Below, piece after piece: positions 35,901-44,859 of a stretch of DNA of 64,000 bases. The translations under genes and the position numbers were made by a program. Positions within the stretch are counted from its first letter, which is position 1. Each line of letters starts with the position of its first letter. Below the pieces are notes generated by a model. The model did no database searches. It saw only the letters and a list, made by a program, of their open reading frames with translations, and was not told where the DNA came from. Location of the stretch: positions 4,951,001 to 5,015,000 of the forward strand of contig NC_092573.1 in the NCBI RefSeq assembly GCF_037975245.1, read 5' to 3'. This DNA is from Apostichopus japonicus. Its lineage: Eukaryota; Echinodermata; Holothuroidea; Aspidochirotida; Stichopodidae.

Positions 35901-38900
35901 AAGTCGCCTGTTTTGCCTATCTGCAAGCACTACGTCATTCACCATATTGAAGCGTTCGAACAAACGGTACTTTTGGTGAGAAACTGGTGAATTTGAAAAC
36001 CAGATTTCTACAAGAAGAAAACGTCGAATGGGGACAATTTTTACATGGTTAGAAAGAGAAAAATAATAACTTCAAGGACAATGTATCAAAATCTTCCACC
36101 AGACAATTCCTTTAAGTACTATTACGGTTAGATTCGTTCAACACAGCAGCATACAGAAACGTTGTACTCAAAGCCAAAGTGAATTAATCAGGTCACACAT
36201 TTGGAATCTATGCATACTAAGTTTTTAAATACCGCCATTATTCAGTCGGGGAAACACTTTATACTACAGTTTTGATTCCTTACTGTTTGATTCTCTGCAT
36301 TAGATATAATCAGCAAGTGCTAAACATACGATGAGTCTATGGTGTGTAGAACTGTATGTGTTTATAGTCTAAATTTACCCACATCATTCTCAGACACAAT
36401 GTTTTGTCAATTTATCAATTAACAATTGTTTTGTCATAAGGAGAAAAGCTTTGACAAGAATATTTGGTCGCAATTTAGTCCAACTTGTGCATTAGATCAT
36501 GGCTAACCATGTAAGTTGTACAATATAATTTGACAATAGAGGGCGGTTTGGTTATGCGATGTGACAGAAAATTTGCCTAGGTGTTGGCCTACGTAATACA
36601 TACATATTCCACATGTATTGCGTGTGGAAGGAACAGATTATTGTTATATACCCATATAAAAACAAATTGGGGGATACCCCCCCCCCCACACACACACACA
36701 TGCAAACACGCACTAACGGACAGAATGTTACAATATATGAATGTAATTCAGGTATATGCAGTACAATATAAGCAGTCGACAATTTGTCTGCATTCTTCAA
36801 AAGGTCTAAACACCAAACAAGATCAAAGGGGAGATGGCGCGCCCCCCCCCCCTCTCCCCCGGTTTCATCATGGCCGACGTCGAGGATGCCAACGGGTCGG
36901 AAATACTACAATAAACGGGAACAGCCGTAAGGAGACGCAATGACGAATCCTACTTAACTATATATACATCTGGGAAAACGTCCCTTAGGCGACGAAAACA
37001 AAGTTTTACGCCAAACTACAACGGCTGTGAAGACCAAGCTACCGTATGGCAAGCCGTTTTAACATTTACCTCGCAATTAGACTTAAGTCGAATACATTTC
37101 ACTTAAGTGAAATGGAATTCCACTTAAGTGAAATGTATTCCACTTAAGTGGAATTCAATTTCACTTAAGTAGAAATGGACATTTCTATTTCACTTAAGTG
37201 GAAATGCATTCCACTTAAGTGGAATTGTATTTCACTTAAGTGGAATACATTTCCACTTAAGTGGAATTGTATTCCACTTAAGCTAAATAGCCCATCTATT
37301 TCACTTAAGTGGAATACAATTCCACAATAATAAATAAAAATACTACAATAAACGGGAACAGCCGTAAGGAGACGCAATGACGAATCCTACTTAACTATAT
37401 ATACATCTGGGAAAACGTCCCTTAGGCGACGAAAACAAAGTTTTACGCCAAACTACAACGGCTGTGAAGACCAAGCTACCGTATGGCAAGCCGTTTTAAC
37501 ATTTACCTCGCAATTAGACTTAAGTCGAATACATTTCACTTAAGTGAAATGGAATTCCACTTAAGTGAAATGTATTCCACTTAAGTGGAATTCAATTTCA
37601 CTTAAGTAGAAATGGACATTTCTATTTCACTTAAGTGGAAATGCATTCCACTTAAGTGGAATTGTATTTCACTTAAGTGGAATACATTTCCACTTAAGTG
37701 GAATAGCCCATCTATTTCACTTAAGTGGAATACAATTCCACTTAAGTGGAATGCATTTCCACTTAAGTGAAATACAATTCCACTTAAGTGGAATGCATTT
37801 CCACTTAAGTGGAATTGTATTCCACTTAAGTAGAATACAATTTCACTTAAGTGGAATAACATCTTTTGGGCGTCAATTTCACTTAAGTGGAATTCTATTC
37901 TGCTTAAGTAAAATACAATTCCACTTAAGTGGAAATGTTGATATGTGGCTTACATATAAATACAATTTAGGGTAATGTTCGTCGTAACGCATTCAATTGC
38001 TCATCACATATGATGATTTAGTCGATCCTCGTTGCACGTGTACATCATGGCTACGGCTAATCATTCACATCTAACATTGCTGGAAAGCGATCAAATAATT
38101 GTTGTTGTTAGAGACACAATTCGAAGTGTTGTTTCCTCACTTGCACAGGGGAACAATCAGTATGATGCACAACAGAGGCGACTTACATCTTGTTTAAGTA
38201 ACATAGGCAGAATTCGTAACTTTTTAGATAGTGAAACTTTTGACGAAATAAAAGATTCCATCCAAAACCCAAATCCACAAAAAGTAAAACGTTTTCTTGC
38301 CCTTGTCAATGCGTTTTCGGCTGTAGCTGCAACCACTTATAATGTATTTGCCATGGCTTTATTTTGGTAATGGTATTCGTCAGGTACCAGGTCAGGTACG
38401 TACGTACACACCTTGCACGGGTGTTAAGTGCTAGCTGGATCCCGATGGACAGCCGATATTCATTGTGCACATATCGACACCACGTGCGTACGTACACGTA
38501 TCGCGGCAAGTTGTTTAGAATGGCGCGCAAAGGCATGGGCAAAGTTTGGCGGTAAATGTACTAGCCAATCACATTCCACTTAAGTGGAATAGACTAGCCA
38601 ATCACATTCCACTTAAGTGAAATAGACTATCCAATCACATTTCACTTAAGTGGAATGCATTTCCACTTAAGTGGAATTGTATTCCACTTAAGTGAAATAG
38701 ACAGGACATTCCACTTAAGTGGAATTGTATTCCACTTAAGTAGAATACAATTCCACTTAAGTGAAATGCATTTCCACTTAAGCGGAATACAATTCCACTT
38801 AAGTGGAATGCAATTCCACTTAAGTGAAATAGAATTTAGCTTAAGTAAAATGCAGTGACAAGTTGATGAATTCAGCTTAAGTAAAATACAATTAAGCTTA

Positions 38901-41448
38901 AGTGGAATGGTATTCCACTTAAGTGAAATAGAATTCCACTTAAGTTAAATAGTATTCTGCTTAAGTGAAATTGAATTCCACTTAAGTGAAATGTATTCGA
39001 CTTAAGTCGAATTGCGAGGTAAATGTTAAAACGGCTTGCCATACTACCGCCATGGTAAGCGATTGAGCTATTGTCAGGCCCATTACCTCCAACAAAGCAT
39101 ATTGATAGTGACCTGGTTATACCTGACCTCACATACTAATCTGAACAATACTCGCCTGCTCACATGACGTACGCAGCTAAGTTATTCGTGGTTAATGCAC
39201 TGTGCAGTCATACGTTGAATAGTTAAAATAGTAAGCATGCATGCATATATTATTATTTGCTGCAGTGTGAATTCCTTTACGTATTATTTAAAACACTTAA
39301 TTGTTAAGCAGTAAATTCATGTTTGTTTTTCTTTGTCTGTTTCTCTGTCATAACGTTTGCCCCTTAAATTTTCTTTATAAAAAAATAATAAAAATATTTA
39401 TATAAAGATATAAGTTTCCAAAAATACTCCCCTGGAAGAAGGCTACTTCAGTTATTTCCTTTGTCTATCAAATAGGGATATTCAGTAAGACAATAAAAAA
39501 TAGTGAGGGAACATGTAGACGTGATCACAACAGTAGCCTATAATTATAGGGTAATGGTGACCCGCCTGTTAGATGAGCCTTCTAGGATATTTGCAGTCAA
39601 AACTTCGTTCCAAATTGTCAGCCCTAGCAACACGGTCCTTTATCTGTGCATTCACGATACTTCGTTACACGCCTTAGCTGTGGTTTCTGATTGCGTAACT
39701 TGATGGTGCCGACAGTACAATGCATCTTTTTGTTCTCTTTATAATGAACTTCAAACATCTTGTGTCTATTGTTATCGGTCATGGTACCGTGTTATTCTAG
39801 ATAATGGGATTTGCAATCTTAAAAGGATCATACAGCTTACCTCAGATCATGGAGGTAAAAACAGATGCTCAGATTAAACTAATTCACAAATGTTTCAATC
39901 GATTCGCTGCACTCTGAAATTGTTAAAACTTTCCCAGCGGGCATTGTTGACGTTGAAAGTAAAATGCACGTAAAATCCCCTGATTAATTGTATGGTCAGC
40001 TTAGTGCAACAATTCCTTTTTTTAAAGCACATTTTATGGCTATAACGAAGCACGTTACTTCGGAGTTCAAGTATCAGCGTTGCTCAATAAATTTTCTACG
40101 AGGACTATAGAGACCATTAAATAATTTGGAGCATATGACCAGAATCAAATTCTCTAGATTTGAGCAATGTACAAAGCTGCCAATAGGCAAACCCGATAAG
40201 GCAGCAAATTGTGGGTCGACTTTTTTTAGGGCGGATTTGACCAGGGGGCCCGATTAAGAACCCCTGCTTTTTATGGAGACCTCAGACTTTTGTACATCGG
40301 TCAAATTTAAGCCGCTGCAATGCTGCCAAAAGTACCAGCGCGCTTCAGAAATTGTTTTTGACTGCCATGGTTTGGGCTAATTGTTCAAATTCGCAAGAGT
40401 CGACCCTTGGTAGCGGCTGAGCAAAGGACCCTCTCATTAAATGTCGGTCCCATCCAACGATGTTTTCTTAACTTCTCGATACCGAAATTTTCCGTATAAA
40501 GTATAATATTTGCGATTTTGTAATTTTCGTAAAGAAGGAGGGGTTGGGGTGAGGTATATGTTTCAAATACGAAATTGTTTTGGAACGGTCGGTTGGATAT
40601 TTTTATCGACCCAAAAAGCATGGAAATGCTCTGAATTATTCTTGTAGTTATAGGGCATAACAGGATCATGTTTCTATGCTCTGAATTATTCTTGTAGTTA
40701 TAGGGCATAACAGGATCATGTTTCTATGCTCCGAATTATTCTTGTAGTTATAGGGCATAACAGGATCATGTTTCTATGCTCCGAATTATTCTTGTAGTTA
40801 TAGGGCATAACAGGATCATGTTTCTATGCTCCGAATTATTCTTGTAGTTATAGGGCATAACAGGATCATGTTTCTATGCTCCGAATTATTCTTGTAGTTA
40901 TAGGGCATAACAGGATCATGTTTCTATGCTCCGAATTATTCTTGTAGTTATAGGGCATAACAGGATCATGTTTCTATGCTCCGAATTATTCTTGTAGTTA
41001 TAGGGCATAACAGGATCATGTTTCTATGCTCCGAATTATTCTTGTAGTTATAGGGCATAACAGGATCATGTTTCTATGCTCCGAATTATTCTTGTAGTTA
41101 TAGGGCATAACAAGATCATGTTTCTATGCTCTGAATTATTCTTGTAGTTATAGGGCATAACAGGATCATGTTTCTATGCTCTGAATTATTCTTGTAGTTA
41201 TAGGGCATAACAGGATCATGTTTCTATGCTCCGAATTATTCTTGTAGTTATAGGGCATAACAGGAACATGTTTCTATGCTCTGAATTGTTAGTCTTATAA
41301 TCAAACGTTGTAGTCAACATTGTACAGGACGTTTATACAGCTGATGGGAGTATAAATGTTATTTACTCGAGATTAAATTAAAGTACATATTTGAAACAAA
41401 AACAATAAAGAGAGAGAGAGAGAGAATACAAAAAGAGAAACTCACCAT
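26013..41448 (-). CDS. SLC34: SLC34 sodium-dependent phosphate cotransporter, gene A (complete)
   Basis: Six exons, all phases consistent, give 567 residues: 41446-41448 (ATG only), 34630-34726, 31890-32165, 28159-28460, 27689-27782 and 26013-26944. Two inverted transport repeats carry QSSS signatures at about Q108 (QSSSTSTS) and Q340 (QSSSIFTS). [10 protein letters not shown] in the first half is mirrored by [10 protein letters not shown] in the second. The family moves phosphate with Na+ across the plasma membrane. D171 in GGATVHD corresponds to the Asp associated with electrogenic transport in vertebrate NaPi-IIa/b. The extracellular loop has candidate N-glycosylation sites NDT (N243) and NLS (N267) and cysteines C252 and C258. 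The protein is shorter than vertebrate members (about 600-690 aa), mainly at its termini and in the large loop. Invertebrate genes are probably co-orthologous to SLC34A1-A3. Confidence 0.9.
27440..27580. repeat. Dispersed intronic repeat, copy 1
   Basis: It contains ACGATACTTAC, GCACTCCAATCTAA, TAGCACTGCGCC and a CCACTTCCGGGTCAAGG block. Diverged copies lie at 32300-32580 and 34378-34530 in other introns of the same gene, in the same orientation. Confidence 0.6.
27689..27782 (-). CDS. SLC34: SLC34 gene A, exon 5: extracellular loop
   Basis: 94 bp, residues 227-257. It begins [11 protein letters not shown], the conserved loop start, and carries the NDT sequon and C252. Flanks are CATTAG and GATT|GTAAGT. 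Gene B has the same-size exon. Confidence 0.85.
28159..28460 (-). CDS. SLC34: SLC34 gene A, exon 4: first transport repeat core
   Basis: 302 bp, residues 126-226. It includes [35 protein letters not shown] and [13 protein letters not shown]. Flanks are TATTACAG and CAG|GTTAG. Confidence 0.92.
29384..29815. mobile_element. Nested short element with CATAGGCGTAGG-type ends
   Basis: The ends are CATAGGCGTAGG (29384) and CCTACGCCTTTG (to 29815), with subterminal G-run and C-run blocks and CGGGCA motifs. The ends resemble the 19-kb element. No exact TSD is found: ACTTCACT on the left against ACTACACA on the right. Confidence 0.5.
30325..30480. repeat. Polypyrimidine (CT) tract
   Basis: About 130 nearly uninterrupted C/T bases on the + strand, ending at a CCCGGGGGGCGCGCG block. 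It reads as Ser/Phe/Leu-rich pseudo-protein in two frames. Confidence 0.85.
31890..32165 (-). CDS. SLC34: SLC34 gene A, exon 3: first QSSS motif
   Basis: 276 bp, residues 34-125. It encodes a cytosolic lead-in, a membrane helix ([15 protein letters not shown]), STAFRLVGG and [11 protein letters not shown]. Flanks are TTTACAG and TCA|GTGAGT. Confidence 0.92.
32300..32580. repeat. Dispersed intronic repeat, copy 2, interrupted by an SLC34 exon fragment
   Basis: Left part ACGATACCCTACCTGTCTCC, then GCACTCCAATG. Right part TAGCTCTACGCACC and a diverged CCCATTTGGGAGTCAA block. The missing middle is replaced by the exon-derived sequence at 32352-32484. Confidence 0.6.
32352..32484 (-). pseudogene. 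Duplicated fragment of SLC34 gene A exon 3
   Basis: About 132 bp nearly identical to 31911-32043 inside exon 3 (only a few substitutions). On the minus strand it encodes [18 protein letters not shown] through [14 protein letters not shown]. It lacks both exon ends, so it has no matching splice sites. Low divergence implies a recent copy. Confidence 0.85.
33716..34029. mobile_element. MITE-like foldback element with 7-bp TSD
   Basis: Extended inverted arms include ACTACTGTAAATCT, TTTGTACCACAGTA and ACTGGATCGTGC with their complements, plus a central TTCCAACAAATCC stem. Outer ends CACCCGAT and ATCGGCTG are flanked by AAATGGC at 33709-33715 and 34030-34036. There is no ORF. It lies in intron 2 of SLC34 gene A. 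Confidence 0.8.
34378..34530. repeat. Dispersed intronic repeat, copy 3
   Basis: It begins ACGATACTTACCTGTCTTC, includes GCACTCCAATCTATGG and TAGCACTACGCCCC, and ends with a diverged CTTCTGGGTAGA block. It matches copies 1 and 2. Confidence 0.6.
34630..34726 (-). CDS. SLC34: SLC34 gene A, exon 2: N-terminal cytoplasmic segment
   Basis: 97 bp, residues 2-33 plus one base ([10 protein letters not shown], then [17 protein letters not shown]). The DPW..LPEL..KW pattern matches the N-terminal region of vertebrate SLC34 proteins. Flanks are TTTCAG and GAGAG|GTAAAT. Confidence 0.85.
34727..37044. other. SLC34 gene A intron 1, 3' part
   Basis: No exon is recognised. A C-run plus CA repeat occurs at 36678-36700 and another C-run near 36842. 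The end (from 36901) is the first copy of a 437-bp duplication. Confidence 0.5.
36901..37774. repeat. Tandem ~437-bp direct duplication spanning a transposon boundary
   Basis: The sequence starting AAATACTACAATAAACGGG at 36901 recurs at 37338, an offset of 437. Each copy carries about 140 bp of flanking DNA, the CTACCG target site and the left end of the palindrome element. The first copy has one extra palindrome unit near 37267-37290 and stops abruptly within a palindrome at AATTCCAC. Confidence 0.9.
37515..37940. repeat. Left palindrome array
   Basis: About 19 CTTAAG-centred units, typically ATTCCACTTAAGTGGAAT, joined by short links such as GC, AC or TG. The 21-bp spacing keeps an open frame reading FHLSG(I/M/N) heptads on either strand. 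A further 11 units lie in the duplicated left end at 37080-37325. Confidence 0.92.
38047..38370 (+). CDS. Unidentified 107-aa ORF in the palindrome element
   Basis: ATG in a good context (ATCATGG, A at -3 and G at +4) opens a 107-residue frame between the two palindrome arrays; an in-frame ATG at 38032 would add five residues. It reads as mostly helical and polar ([20 protein letters not shown], then [19 protein letters not shown]) and ends with a hydrophobic stretch, [20 protein letters not shown], before LFW and TAA. It is not low-complexity and has no internal stop. I recognise no family. It could be an element protein, a captured exon or chance. A possible donor CAG|GTACCAG lies just after the stop. 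Confidence 0.4.
   Translation: MATANHSHLTLLESDQIIVVVRDTIRSVVSSLAQGNNQYDAQQRRLTSCLSNIGRIRNFLDSETFDEIKDSIQNPNPQKVKRFLALVNAFSAVAATTYNVFAMALFW
38570..39010. repeat. Right palindrome array
   Basis: About 19 CTTAAG units, more diverged than the left (TAGCTTAAGTAAAAT and CTGCTTAAGTG variants). It begins with three units separated by AGACTAGCCAATCACA-type spacers and ends at the GACTTAAGTC unit of the right terminus. Confidence 0.9.
39050..40628. other. SLC34 gene A intron 1, middle part
   Basis: No exon, RNA gene or clear element is seen between the palindrome element and the 50-bp satellite. Confidence 0.5.
40629..41287. repeat. Highly homogeneous 50-bp satellite
   Basis: About 13 tandem copies of a 50-bp unit containing GAATTATTCTTGTAGTTATA and GGCATAACAGGATCATG. 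Copies differ at only one or two positions (CTCCG/CTCTG; GGATC, AGATC or GGAAC). It lies about 160 bp from the start-codon exon of SLC34 gene A. Confidence 0.97.
41446..41448 (-). CDS. SLC34: SLC34 gene A, exon 1: start codon only
   Basis: The sequence reads AACATCAAGATG|GTGAGT on the minus strand, so the ATG is the final codon of exon 1 and joins exon 2 in phase 0 to give M-SQGKRG. Gene B has the same arrangement. The exon's 5' limit is unknown. Confidence 0.6.
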
Positions 41449-42159
41449 CTTGATGTTCGCTGGGGCTACGGATAGGAGTCTGGTAAAAGATTATAACAAA
41501 AGAAATACACATACAGGTCGATTGGCTAATACAATTCTAGGAGGATGATGAATCTTCTGACGGAACGAGCACGTATCCATTGACTTGTAGGCCCTATCAG
41601 CTTAACTCACACCACTAAGTAGTTGCGTATAGGGGCGACAGATATGCAGATGAACTAAGTCGCTACAGTCTACAGTAATACGGCTAAGAAGTCCGGGAAC
41701 GACTGACTGAACCAATACTAGTTCTAACAGTAACAACCCCGCTCGACAATTTCTCCCTTTTCTATTCCTCTGTTTGAGATGAGAATTAATGCAACGTTAA
41801 ATAGTCGTCGCAAACAACTTTAGAACGGTACTTATAAACACAAAATCCTTCAAATAACTGATTGTGAACGATGTGATCCCGCGATCTTCAGCTTTCACCT
41901 AAACAACGTGTTTTTTACTTTTCTTTTCAACGTAGGTCATGGCGATAAGATTGAATTAAAGGATCCGATCAATGGTAACCCAGTGACAATAAACTTTAGT
42001 TCTCGTCAAGCTTGAATGAGTTTGGTGGTATAGATGCAGGGAAGGAAGGTATCTCATGTGCATCACATGGGAGGAGTTTAGAATAAAAAACAGAGAATAA
42101 TAAAAGTTGGGGATTTTTACAGTGTTTAATTCGCACAGTCTTAATACTGCGATGCAATG

Positions 42160-42500
42160 TGAGAGGAGACGGGTGAGAGGGGGAGGTAGGGGTGAGAGGG
42201 GAGCTTGTCGGGGTTAGCAATGAAGTTAAGGAAATGGGTGAGAGGGGGAAGGAGGGGTGAGAGGGGTGAGAGGGAGGAGGAGCTTGTCGGGGATAGCTGT
42301 GGTGTTGAGGAGACGGGTGAGAGGGGGAGGGAGGGGTGAGAGGGGAGGGGAGCTTGCCGGGGTTAGCAGTAGAGTTAAGGAAATGGCTGAGAGAGGGAGG
42401 GGTGAGAGGGGGAGTGAAGGGTAAGAAGGGGGAAGCTTGCCGGGGTTGTGGAGTTGAGGAGACGCGTGAGAGGGGAGGGAGGGGAGGGAGGGGAGCTGAT
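42160..42500. repeat. G-rich minisatellite
   Basis: About four irregular copies of an 80-100 bp unit with GACGGGTGAGAGGGGGAGG and GGGGAGCTTGTCGGGGTTAG. It is strongly purine-biased on the + strand. Confidence 0.85.
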
Positions 42501-43059
42501 CGGACTTATGTGGAGTTAAGTCTTTCCCCCTACTTTGTTTTAAAGGGATATTCCAGCGCCTAAAGTTAATTGCTTATCAAAATTAATGAAATTTTCTGCA
42601 TCTTTAGGTTGAAACTGGATTCTCATGACGTTTTGTAGGGCGATGGCATGAGTGTTCCAAAATTTAGTGGTGTAATGTTAATGCATCAGGCAACAGCAGT
42701 ATGAGTGATCTAATCATGGCAATTCAGCTAATAGCGTTTTCTGTGTAATATTTGACCAACTTATTCATAACAGGAAATAATATAAAAATCTAAATGCCGT
42801 GAGAGAACATCAACATCTATATGCAATTGTATTCCAAATGCGTCACATTTTGAAGATAAATCTATAAAAAATATAATAAAAGGATAGGAAAGCTCTAGAT
42901 TAACGACTGTAACGACTTGCGTTTAACATGTTAATGTACATATCATATAGACATGCATCGGTTATTACATCGCATGTCAATTACATACAATCAATTGCCG
43001 TGTTATTACCCTTTCATATTGGTTATCATTTTTGGGGAAGTCGTTACAATAATTGCAAT

Positions 43060-43172
43060 TTATTTTTCTAGGTGCCCGAAAAATTCTCAGCATATTATAA
43101 TACCCGAATTTTCTCAAAAATATTTGGTTGGGGGCTGCAGCCCCCCAGCCCCCCTGCCTCATACGCCCGTAT
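43060..43172. mobile_element. Truncated end of a CATAGGCGTA-type element
   Basis: GTGCCCGAAAAATTCTC and ATACCCGAATTTTCTC, then GGGGGCTGCAGCCCCCC and GCCTCATACGCC, match the subterminal and terminal style of the 19-kb and 29-kb elements. No matching left end or TSD was found. Confidence 0.5.
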
Positions 43173-43626
43173 GCCGACTTCTTACTACCATGGTGTCCAC
43201 TTCTTGAAAGAACCAGGATTTAGCCAGCCGAAATAGGTTATTCACCCAATTAAGCATATCTCGAGTTAGAAACAATGTTATTTAGATCAAGTTTTCAATA
43301 AGCAGTGCATGGAATAATATATGGAAGAGAAAAATACATTTTCTGCCACCGGAATAACGCTTTAAAAATAGCTTTACCAATAATGACTCAAGTTAAGTAG
43401 AATTGCCCCCAAATATGATAGAAAAGAAAGCTAAAGGTCAGCCATGCTCAAATTTCAACAAACACTTTACGGTTACGTTGGCATAATTATCAATATGGGT
43501 CATATTTAATTTTCCATTTTAATTCTCCAAATTGAAGGCCTACTGAATGGGAATACTTGGAGGAGGATCGAAGCCTTTAGTGAAAAGTTCTGTGCAAGTT
43601 TTAGCACGCTAACATGCATATGTGGG

Positions 43627-43699
43627 AGCCTCCACAGGGGTTCGAACCCGGGCCTCCCGCTTTGTACGCAGACACCCTAACCAACTAGGCTATGGACGC
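43627..43699 (-). pseudogene. tRNA-like sequence (apparent anticodon ACA)
   Basis: The minus strand folds as a tRNA. The acceptor GCGTCCA/TGGAGGC has one G-G mismatch. The loop AGTTGGTTA fits a D arm. The anticodon stem TCTGC/GCGGG encloses GTACAAA. The T arm CCGGG/CCCTG around TTCGAAC has one mismatch. Anticodon ACA (Cys) is not a normal eukaryotic isoacceptor, and there is no terminator directly downstream. It is likely a decayed tRNA or SINE head. Confidence 0.7.
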
Positions 43700-43893
43700 T
43701 GATGTCCAGAGGTTCGAAACCGGTAAGGAAGGTCGTAATTTTACTGTAGGCGTTTGACACCTGTAACGAACAACACTAGTTCTGTTTTTGGTGACATATT
43801 TTGCATTACTCTAGATATCAAACATGATGCTAACCAACTCGAAAATCATTTGTGATTCCTAAAGCCGGATCTCGAAAGAGGTACTTTGAACAG

Positions 43894-44291
<398 letters not shown>

Positions 44292-44859
44292 CCCTAAAGT
44301 GTACAGTACCAGGACACCGTCAAAAAACCCACCTTGGATGGACTTTCCATTTAAAGCCACATATAAGTCTTAATGCAAATGCGTCGTTAAGGATAAATTC
44401 ACCGCAGACTGGAGGGATTGATAGCAGTGCATGGAACTTGGATCGCATCTATTATGCAACTCATTGACAGATATATCAGAAAATCGATAGTAACTGTGTC
44501 TTCTTTACGTACTTCAAACAATTTTTAGTACGATAGAGGGACACTTGCATATGTCCCCCTATTCACAGTTAAGAGTACAGTACATATGTTCACATAATGT
44601 GTGCATTTATACAACTCTGCGATCGGTATACGGTTTAAGTGTGTGTGTGTCATTCATTCATTGCATGTCATAGGAAAGAATCTTATATAAAAAAGTTGAC
44701 TGCATTATCGGCAATTTTAAGCAATAAATTTGCTCAAAATATAACCAGCTAATGTAGAACTTTCAATTGTCAGTATACACATTTTAGTAGATTATAACAA
44801 CACTATTTTCCAATGTTACGGTGTGACAAAAACCTAAATTATGGTAAAGATTTCTTGAT

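Larger units (their letters stand above)
37482..39043. mobile_element. Unclassified TIR element made of CTTAAG palindrome arrays
   Basis: Terminal inverted repeats start TATGGCAAGCCGTTTTAACA and match for about 57 bp with one mismatch. The 6-bp direct repeat CTACCG flanks the element (37476-37481 and 39044-39049). Inside each end is an array of imperfect copies of TTCCACTTAAGTGGAA, itself a palindrome, spaced mostly 21 bp apart (about 19 per side by eye). The unique centre (about 37950-38575) carries a 107-aa ORF. No known transposase is recognised and the class is unassigned. Confidence 0.8.
41449..43626. other. Upstream region of SLC34 gene A
   Basis: This should contain the gene A 5'UTR and promoter; no TATA box or initiator was assigned. 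It includes a G-rich minisatellite (42160-42500) and a truncated CATACGCC-type element end at about 43060-43170 with GCCCGAA motifs and a C-run. Confidence 0.45.

Noticed and set aside
37602-37862. FHLSG heptad ORF as a real protein gene
   Set aside because: Arises automatically from 21-bp spacing of a palindromic repeat and appears on both strands; kept only as an observation.
40629-41287. CRISPR-like array
   Set aside because: The 50-bp units are contiguous with no unique spacers, and the window is clearly eukaryotic.
43700-43735. Second tRNA B-box-like motif (AGAGGTTCGAAACCGG)
   Set aside because: No cloverleaf can be built around it; the motif is nearly palindromic and probably coincidental.
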